Positions 6,731 through 11,315 of a stretch of 11,315 bases of DNA are shown here, in pieces (within the stretch, counting starts at the first letter, position 1; each line of letters starts with the position of its first letter). The notes under the pieces were generated by a model. That model saw only the letters and a list, made by a program, of their open reading frames with translations. It made no database searches and was not told where the DNA came from. Origin of the DNA: an uncultured Oscillospiraceae bacterium. GTDB lineage: Bacteria; Bacillota_A; Clostridia; Oscillospirales; Oscillospiraceae. A program made the position numbers and the translations under genes. The DNA lies in the NCBI GenBank assembly GCA_900757695.1, contig CAAEOU010000191.1:1-11315 (forward strand). Direction: 5' to 3'.

Positions 6731-7060
6731 ATGAAAGATCGTGAGTTTTACGCTAAGCTGGTATTCGGTGCTCGTTGGAAAAAGGTAGATAAGTTCCTGG
6801 CCTCTGGAGAGCTGGAGGAGAAGACCACCATCATGGAGGCGTTCGGCGCTGCCGCAAAGGGCAACGATGAATGTTACAACCATCTGGTGGAGGCGGTACA
6901 GAAGGCTACGGAGCAGCCGGTGCTGCTTGCGGGCATTCAGGCGCTGGGCCACACCGGCCGGAGCGCTGCTGCTTCTCAGCTCAACTATATTATTGAGCAC
7001 AACACGGATGAGACTGTGGTGGCCGCCGCTCGTGAGGCAATTCGTGCGCTCCGTCAATAA
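6731..7060 (+). CDS. Small HEAT-repeat-like protein
   Basis: This 109-aa soluble protein is almost wholly helical in appearance. Residues about 60-109 show two HEAT-like helical pairs (VLLAGIQALGHTGRSAAASQL, then DETVVAAAREAIRAL), with the LGxxG-type turn common in PBS-lyase-like HEAT repeats, which usually mediate protein contacts. No catalytic motif is seen. The ATG at 6731 is chosen because AGAAGGTG (6717-6724) lies 6 bases upstream; an in-frame ATG at 6713 has no ribosome site. A strong promoter precedes it, suggesting good expression, yet no clear terminator follows before the importer promoter at 7138. The name is a fold-level description; the function is unknown. Confidence 0.78.
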   Translation: MKDREFYAKLVFGARWKKVDKFLASGELEEKTTIMEAFGAAAKGNDECYNHLVEAVQKATEQPVLLAGIQALGHTGRSAAASQLNYIIEHNTDETVVAAAREAIRALRQ

Positions 7061-7137
7061 TTGTAGCTTTTGAGCACAAAAATGAGATTGATGTGCCAAT
7101 GTGTTGTTAAAAATACCGAAAAAATGCAGATATTCAC

Positions 7138-7166
7138 TTGACGAACCCGGGGGCCTGTATTAAAAT
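7138..7166 (+). promoter_or_regulatory. Promoter of the sugar-type ABC importer operon
   Basis: TTGACG (7138-7143) and TAAAAT (7161-7166) are 17 bases apart. Predicted transcription start is about 7172-7174, which falls inside the inverted repeat that follows. Confidence 0.75.
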
Positions 7167-7167
7167 G

Positions 7168-7199
7168 AATGCGTTGGAATGATACGATTCCAACGCATT
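7168..7199 (+). promoter_or_regulatory. 13-bp perfect inverted repeat at the importer transcription start
   Basis: AATGCGTTGGAAT (7168-7180) and its exact complement (7187-7199) flank a 6-base centre, beginning one base after the -10 box. The position fits an operator that blocks transcription initiation. As RNA it could be a 5' stabilising stem-loop, or a terminator for read-through from the HEAT-like gene, since ATTTCTT follows. Confidence 0.6.
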
Positions 7200-7204
7200 A
7201 TTTC

Positions 7205-7221
7205 TTGCAGCATGGCTGCAA
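7205..7221 (+). promoter_or_regulatory. Short dyad TTGCAGC-N3-GCTGCAA in the importer leader
   Basis: A 7-bp inverted repeat with a 3-base ATG centre lies between the start-site repeat and the ribosome site GGAAGGA (7226-7232). It could be a second operator half-system or a small leader hairpin near the ribosome site. Confidence 0.4.
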
Positions 7222-7242
7222 ATTTGGAAGGAATGAAGTATT

Positions 7243-8508
7243 ATGAAAAAGATTGTTGCAATGCTGCTGGCCCTCTGCATGATGGTCACGGCATTTGCCG
7301 GCTGCGGTACCTCTTCTTCGAACGCTGAGGGATCCTCTGCTGCCAAACAGGAGAGCGCACAGACCACAGCGGCTTCCGGGAATGCGGAAGAGAATGCCGC
7401 ACCTGCCGAGACCACAGACTTCAAGTGGAACGGACAGAAGGAAGTATGGTCCATCCTGCCCACCACCGGTGCAGAAGGTCTGGTCATGATCAATGACGCC
7501 ATGGGCGCAGTGATGCAGGCACAGGGCTTCAACTATGTGAAAAAGGATGCGGAAGGCAACCCGGGCAATCAGGTCCAGTTCGTAGAACAGGCCATTGCTG
7601 CCGGCAACGTTGGCTGCCTGATGATTGCGGCCATGTCTGTTGAGATGCTCAAGGATGTTGTGCAGCAGGCAGTGGACGCTGGTATTGCTGTTGTATACCT
7701 CGGCGCACAGCCCACGGATTATACCATTGCAGGCTGCGTTTACACCGCTTATGAGATCACCGGTATGTATGCCGTACAGGCTGCCGAATACTGGGTGAAG
7801 AACTCCGGTAAGAACGTACCGAAGAATGCCGATGGCAAGTATGAGATCGCCATTGATACTTACTATGATATTGCTGACGGCGTATATCGTTCCAACGCAA
7901 TGAAGGGCACCGTCGAGAAGTCCGACGATCTGACTCTGGTATCCGAGACCACCTCCTACGGCGACGGTGCACTGAACAACGCATTCAACAATGCGCAGGC
8001 TGTCCTGAACGCAAACCCCGACTGCCATCTGTTCATTGCATACGAGCCCGAGGAGGCTATGGGCATTGCCAATGCCATCAAGGACTACTGCGATCAGAAC
8101 GGCGGCGACCTTGCCGATTACTGCGTGATCCCCTGCTATGCAGAGGATGATACCTTTACCGGTCTCTATGAGGGTGCAACTAAGGACGCTTCCTCTACTG
8201 CAATCAAGGGCTATGCCACTTACGGCGATTCTGCCATCCCCTATGGCGATGACGCAAAGGCAGCCATCGGCACCGGCTATGACGCACTGGCTGAGTTTGC
8301 GCAGACCATTAACCCCGATGTGATCATTCCGCCTATGCGTACAGGCGCCAAGCTGGCCGAAGAGCTGCTGGGCGTGTGCGGCATTGACGGTTTCAGCTGG
8401 ACCTACGGCGAGACCTACTACGATACCATTACCGCTGTGACCATCGATGGCTTCTCTGCTACATGGTCCATGGGCGATGAGAATCCTGCTGCTGAGTACA
8501 AGAAGTAA
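7243..8508 (+). CDS. Sugar-type ABC importer substrate-binding lipoprotein
   Basis: This 421-aa lipoprotein is the extracellular receptor of the importer encoded here. The signal peptide ends with a lipobox-like FAGC, with lipidated Cys21, followed by a Ser/Ala/Glu-rich linker to about residue 60. The rest fits a type I periplasmic binding protein of the ribose/galactose class (Peripla_BP_4 type): alternating strands and helices such as NQVQFVEQAIAAGNVGCLMIAA and VQQAVDAGIAVVYLG, and the receptor-like CHLFIAYEPEEAMGIANAIKD. It is longer than RbsB (about 300 aa), with insertions in the C-terminal half. Substrate is probably a sugar or related small molecule, not identifiable from sequence. The ribosome site GGAAGGA lies 10 bases before the ATG. 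Strong codon choice and following hairpins suggest high expression. It shares an operon with the ATPase and permease genes. Confidence 0.9.
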   Translation: MKKIVAMLLALCMMVTAFAGCGTSSSNAEGSSAAKQESAQTTAASGNAEENAAPAETTDFKWNGQKEVWSILPTTGAEGLVMINDAMGAVMQAQGFNYVKKDAEGNPGNQVQFVEQAIAAGNVGCLMIAAMSVEMLKDVVQQAVDAGIAVVYLGAQPTDYTIAGCVYTAYEITGMYAVQAAEYWVKNSGKNVPKNADGKYEIAIDTYYDIADGVYRSNAMKGTVEKSDDLTLVSETTSYGDGALNNAFNNAQAVLNANPDCHLFIAYEPEEAMGIANAIKDYCDQNGGDLADYCVIPCYAEDDTFTGLYEGATKDASSTAIKGYATYGDSAIPYGDDAKAAIGTGYDALAEFAQTINPDVIIPPMRTGAKLAEELLGVCGIDGFSWTYGETYYDTITAVTIDGFSATWSMGDENPAAEYKK

Positions 8509-8522
8509 ATATCCGAAGATCA

Positions 8523-8555
8523 GGGGGCGGCCCGGGATTGCCCGGCGCCGCCCCT
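8523..8555 (+). promoter_or_regulatory. GC-rich intercistronic hairpin after the binding-protein gene
   Basis: A 13-bp GC-rich stem with one bulged C (8524-8536 with 8541-8554, ATTG loop) starts 15 bases after the stop codon. No T-tract follows (TCATCATAAAAAG), so it is more likely a 3' mRNA stabiliser or partial terminator that keeps the receptor mRNA above that of the ATPase and permease. Confidence 0.65.
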
Positions 8556-8577
8556 CATCATAAAAAGACAGAATACC

Positions 8578-8596
8578 TGCCGGCCTTTGGCCGGTA
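8578..8596 (+). promoter_or_regulatory. Second small hairpin before the ATPase ribosome site
   Basis: CCGGCC (8580-8585) pairs with GGCCGG (8589-8594) around a TTT loop, extended by a G-U and a T-A pair. It abuts the AGAGGAGG ribosome site (8597-8604) and might modulate initiation at the TTG start. Confidence 0.5.
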
Positions 8597-8612
8597 AGAG
8601 GAGGCGCTACAG

Positions 8613-10127
8613 TTGCAAGAGAAAAAACCTGTCCTGTCTTTGAAGGATATCCGAAAGGTCTACCCCGGCGTGGTGGCTCTGGACAATGTGTCCATTGATT
8701 TTTACCCCGGCGAGGTACATGCACTGATCGGGGAAAACGGTGCAGGAAAATCAACGTTTATCAAGACCATTACCGGTGCCCATGCACCCGATGGCGGCAC
8801 CATTACGGTGGACGGCGAGACCTACAGCGTCATGACGCCGGCACTGGCCAGAAAGCATGGAATTGAATGTATTTATCAGGAGTTCAACCTGATCGATGTG
8901 CTGTCCGCAGCAGAGAATATCTGTTATGGTGAAAAGCTTGGGCGATTTGTCAATCAGAAAAAGATGCGGAATATTGCCCAGAAGATCTTTGATGATTTCG
9001 GCGTGGACATTCATCCGGATACACTAGTACGGGATCTGACCCCCGGCCATATGCAGATCGTAGAGATCGCAAAGGCGGTATCCAAAGAGGTTCGTGTGCT
9101 GATTCTGGACGAGCCCACGGCACCGCTGTCTGTGGCGGAGGTTGAAATTTTGTTCCGGATCGTACGGAAGCTCCGGAATCAGGGCGTTGCAATCATCTTT
9201 ATCTCCCATCGTCTGGATGAGGTGTTTGAGCTGACGGATCGTGTCTCCATCCTCCGTGACGGCGAGTATATTACAACGCTGAAAACTGCGGAGACGAACC
9301 GGGCGGAGCTGATCCGCTATATGGTTGGCCGTGAAATGACAGCAACCTTCCCGCCCAGAAATGCGAAAATCGGAGATGTGGCTCTGGAACTGCGGAATCT
9401 TACCGGAAACGGCGTCAAGAACATCTCCTTCAAGGCACGCCGGGGCGAGATCCTTGGTATTTCGGGGCTGGTTGGCGCCGGTCGAACGGAGATCATGAAG
9501 GTGGTCTTCGGTGCAGAAAAGGCCCAGTGGGGCGAGATCTATGTCAATGGCAAGAAAGCGGATATCCGCTCTCCCAAGGACGCCATGCATAAGTACGGTA
9601 TCTGCCTGATCCCGGAGGATCGGAAGCGGGAGGGCTGCTTCCTTGGCGAGACCATCTCATGGAATCTGGTCTACAATGTGGTGGAGAAGATCTCCCATGC
9701 CGGTGTTGTGGATCGCAAAAAAGAGGCGGAGATTGCCAATTACTACGGTGAGGCCATGCGCATCAAGGCCCCCAATCTGGATGCCACAAAAGTCGGGACC
9801 CTCTCCGGCGGCAACCAGCAAAAGGTCGTGGTGGGGAAGGCGCTGGCCACCCAGTCGGATATTGTTATCTTTGACGAGCCAACCCGCGGCATTGACGTGG
9901 GCGCAAAGTATGAGATCTATGAGCTGATGAATGGCCTGTGTGAAGAAGGAAAATGCGTGGTCATGGTAACATCGGACATGGAGGAACTGCTGGGAATGTC
10001 TGACCGGATCGTTGTGTTCGGTGAAAAGTGTCTGGCCGGAGAACTGACCAAGGAGGAGTTTTCTCAGGAGCGCATCCTGGATATGGCCTCCACCTCTGAC
10101 AGAGAAAATGAAAATATGGGGGCTTAA
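8613..10127 (+). CDS. Sugar-type ABC importer ATP-binding protein (double NBD)
   Basis: This 504-aa cytoplasmic protein has two fused nucleotide-binding domains, as in RbsA/MglA of the CUT2 importers. The first half has Walker A GENGAGKST (40-48), signature-like LTPGHMQ (142-148) and Walker B VLILDEPTAPL with Asp166 and Glu167. The second half has the degenerate Walker A GLVGAGRTE (285-293), which lacks the Lys as usual in this family, a full signature LSGGNQQK (397-404) and Walker B with Asp421 and Glu422. The start is a TTG at 8613, supported by AGAGGAGG 8 bases upstream and by conserved residues that begin right after it; no other start fits. It powers the permease encoded three bases downstream. 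Length is normal for the family. Confidence 0.96.
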   Translation: MQEKKPVLSLKDIRKVYPGVVALDNVSIDFYPGEVHALIGENGAGKSTFIKTITGAHAPDGGTITVDGETYSVMTPALARKHGIECIYQEFNLIDVLSAAENICYGEKLGRFVNQKKMRNIAQKIFDDFGVDIHPDTLVRDLTPGHMQIVEIAKAVSKEVRVLILDEPTAPLSVAEVEILFRIVRKLRNQGVAIIFISHRLDEVFELTDRVSILRDGEYITTLKTAETNRAELIRYMVGREMTATFPPRNAKIGDVALELRNLTGNGVKNISFKARRGEILGISGLVGAGRTEIMKVVFGAEKAQWGEIYVNGKKADIRSPKDAMHKYGICLIPEDRKREGCFLGETISWNLVYNVVEKISHAGVVDRKKEAEIANYYGEAMRIKAPNLDATKVGTLSGGNQQKVVVGKALATQSDIVIFDEPTRGIDVGAKYEIYELMNGLCEEGKCVVMVTSDMEELLGMSDRIVVFGEKCLAGELTKEEFSQERILDMASTSDRENENMGA

Positions 10128-10130
10128 CTC

Positions 10131-11165
10131 ATGAAAAAGAGCTTTTCAACTTATCTCAAAGACTACCTGATGCTGATCGTTCTGATTGTGCTGATTGCGC
10201 TGTTCAGCATCCTTGGGCCTGCGGTTGCAGGACGTTCGTTCTTTAACTTTTCCAACCTGCTGACCATGCTGAATCAGAATGCGTATCTGGTCATTCTGGG
10301 TGTTGGGATTACCTTCATCATGCTGGGCGGCGGCATGGATCTGTCCACCGGCTTCCTGATCTCCACGGTGGGCATGGCAATGGCACTGATCGAGGGCTCC
10401 TCCAATGTGGTGGTGGCTGTGATCTGCGGTATCCTGCTGGCGGTGCTGCTGTCTGCCTTCAACGGCGTAATGTATTCATGGCTGAAGGTGTTCCCCTTTA
10501 TTATTACTCTGGGTACCCAGTACATCCTCAACGGTGTGACGTATCTGCTGACCGACGGTATCAGCAAGACCACCTATGTGTCTGCTGCGCTGAAGAATAT
10601 CGGCGGCTTTAACATTCGCATTGGCTCCGGTGCGCTGAAGACCGGCGTCCTGGTGATGATCGCCGCAGTGCTGGTGGGCTCCTTTATCCTCAACAAGACC
10701 TATTTTGGCCGGAATGTCTATGCGTTGGGCTCTAATCCGGACGCTGTGGCGCTGTCCGGTGTGTCCGTTGCAAAGATGCGTATTCTGATCTTTGCGCTGG
10801 CCGGTGTGTTCTTTGGCATTGGACAGATCGTCAATGTTGGCACCACCGGCGGTGCGGTCAATCAGGGCCTTGGCATCGGCGCTGAGTTTACCGTTATGGC
10901 AGGCGCTATGCTGGGCGGCATTAAAATGGGAGGCGGCGGCGGTAAAATGAGCAACATGGTCATCGGTGTTCTCATTATCGGCGTGCTGGATTATGGCATG
11001 AGCTTCCTGAACATCAACCAGTATTGGAAGTATGTTGTTCTGGGTATTGCACTGCTGGCGGCTGTCACCATCGATACCCTCCAGACCCGGGCTGCTGAGA
11101 ATGCGGCGAAGAGGGTCACCGGTCAGGCTCCTGCCGAGAGCCAGAGCGAGACTGCTGCAAAGTGA
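10131..11165 (+). CDS. Sugar-type ABC importer permease (RbsC-like)
   Basis: This 344-aa membrane protein has 8-10 hydrophobic segments of the BPD_transp_2 family. Family marks are the GGGMDLSTG motif (66-74), the FGRNVYALGSNPDAVALSGV stretch (192-211, coupling loop region), and the C-terminal GLGIGAEFTVMAGAMLGGIKM block (246-266) followed by a five-glycine run where homologues usually read GGxGS. The last 25 residues are a hydrophilic Ala/Glu-rich tail. The ATG lies three bases after the ATPase stop codon, with a weak GGGGG ribosome site, so translation is probably coupled. Only one permease is present, so it probably works as a homodimer, as in ribose-type systems. A terminator closes the operon. 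Confidence 0.95.
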   Translation: MKKSFSTYLKDYLMLIVLIVLIALFSILGPAVAGRSFFNFSNLLTMLNQNAYLVILGVGITFIMLGGGMDLSTGFLISTVGMAMALIEGSSNVVVAVICGILLAVLLSAFNGVMYSWLKVFPFIITLGTQYILNGVTYLLTDGISKTTYVSAALKNIGGFNIRIGSGALKTGVLVMIAAVLVGSFILNKTYFGRNVYALGSNPDAVALSGVSVAKMRILIFALAGVFFGIGQIVNVGTTGGAVNQGLGIGAEFTVMAGAMLGGIKMGGGGGKMSNMVIGVLIIGVLDYGMSFLNINQYWKYVVLGIALLAAVTIDTLQTRAAENAAKRVTGQAPAESQSETAAK

Positions 11166-11193
11166 CCGGGATCAGAGCAGAATAGATAATTTG

Positions 11194-11226
11194 GGAGCCG
11201 CAGGAAATCACCTGCGGCTCCTTTTC
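11194..11226 (+). terminator. Intrinsic terminator of the ABC importer operon
   Basis: GGAGCCGCAGG (11194-11204) pairs perfectly with 11211-11221 around an AAATCA loop and is followed by TTTTC. It ends the operon 28 bases after the permease stop. Confidence 0.93.
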
Positions 11227-11254
11227 GGAAGCGGCCCTGGGGAAAGAAAAATGG

Positions 11255-11283
11255 TTGCGGCAGAAGCGCCAATGTGGTATGCT
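11255..11283 (+). promoter_or_regulatory. Candidate promoter of the next gene
   Basis: TTGCGG (11255-11260) and TATGCT (11278-11283) are 17 bases apart and an extended TG precedes the -10 at 11275-11276. It lies just after the importer terminator and about 30 bases before the start codon at the window edge. Confidence 0.58.
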
Positions 11284-11312
11284 GATAAAAAGCGAGGCAG
11301 GAGGAAATATTC

Positions 11313-11315
11313 ATG
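11313..11315 (+). CDS. Start codon of a further gene (rest outside window)
   Basis: The window ends on an ATG preceded 8 bases upstream by a perfect AGGAGG (11299-11304). With the promoter before it, this marks the start of a separate transcription unit. Nothing can be said of its product. Confidence 0.7.

Noticed and set aside
7074..7096. GCACA-N13-TGTGC as terminator of the HEAT-like gene
   Set aside because: The stem is only 5 bp with a long loop and no T-tract.
7198..8754. A 518-codon open frame on the minus strand opposite the binding-protein gene
   Set aside because: It has no ribosome site, its protein looks random in composition, and it lies opposite a clear lipoprotein gene. It is a by-product of that gene's biased codon use.
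9456..9500. Missing Walker A lysine in the second ATPase domain
   Set aside because: A degenerate second Walker A is normal for RbsA/MglA-type ATPases, so it is not a defect.

Overview
The window looks like a chromosomal segment of a Gram-positive, gut-type clostridium, most likely Oscillospirales/Ruminococcaceae-like. This is inferred from several things seen together: a surface protein combining SH3b, InlB-type and SLH domains, strong AGGAGG-type ribosome binding sites, sigma-A-like promoters with 17-base spacing, a Firmicute-type lipoprotein signal, a DUF6440-like small protein, and moderate GC with AT-rich intergenic DNA. No phage, transposon, CRISPR or plasmid signature is visible, and the region reads as ordinary core or near-core genome.

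Layout, left to right. (1) The 3' part of a 5S rRNA and its terminator, so the window starts at the end of an rRNA operon. (2) A secreted, SLH-anchored protein of 659 aa with a papain-like cysteine (CHAP/NlpC-type) N-terminal domain. (3) A convergent acyl carrier protein gene on the minus strand, sharing a bidirectional terminator with gene 2. (4) A three-gene plus-strand operon: an NfeD-like membrane protein, an SPFH/stomatin-like protein and a 61-aa DUF6440-like protein. (5) A MATE-family efflux transporter on the minus strand, converging on that operon across a 15-bp perfect hairpin, preceded on the same strand by a small membrane protein with a zinc ribbon. (6) A HEAT-repeat-like 109-aa protein on the plus strand with a near-consensus promoter. 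(7) A ribose/galactose-type (CUT2) ABC importer operon of lipoprotein binding protein, double-NBD ATPase and permease, closed by a strong terminator. (8) The promoter, RBS and start codon of a further gene at the right edge.

How the genes work together: the ABC genes form one importer, with strong hairpins between the binding protein and ATPase genes that probably keep binding-protein mRNA in excess. NfeD and the SPFH protein are a known membrane-microdomain pair, and the tightly coupled small protein is a candidate third member. The other genes appear to be single transcription units separated by terminators. Five upstream starts that would overlap the ribosome binding site or lie outside the transcript (281, 2579, 2890, 3411 and 6713) were moved to the next in-frame ATG with proper spacing.

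I see no clearly new multi-gene system. The items most worth a second look are the domain architecture of the SLH protein, the small third gene of the NfeD/SPFH operon, the 13-bp inverted repeat sitting on the predicted transcription start of the importer, and a dyad inside the MATE promoter. All calls come from reading sequence and motifs only; no database search was possible.
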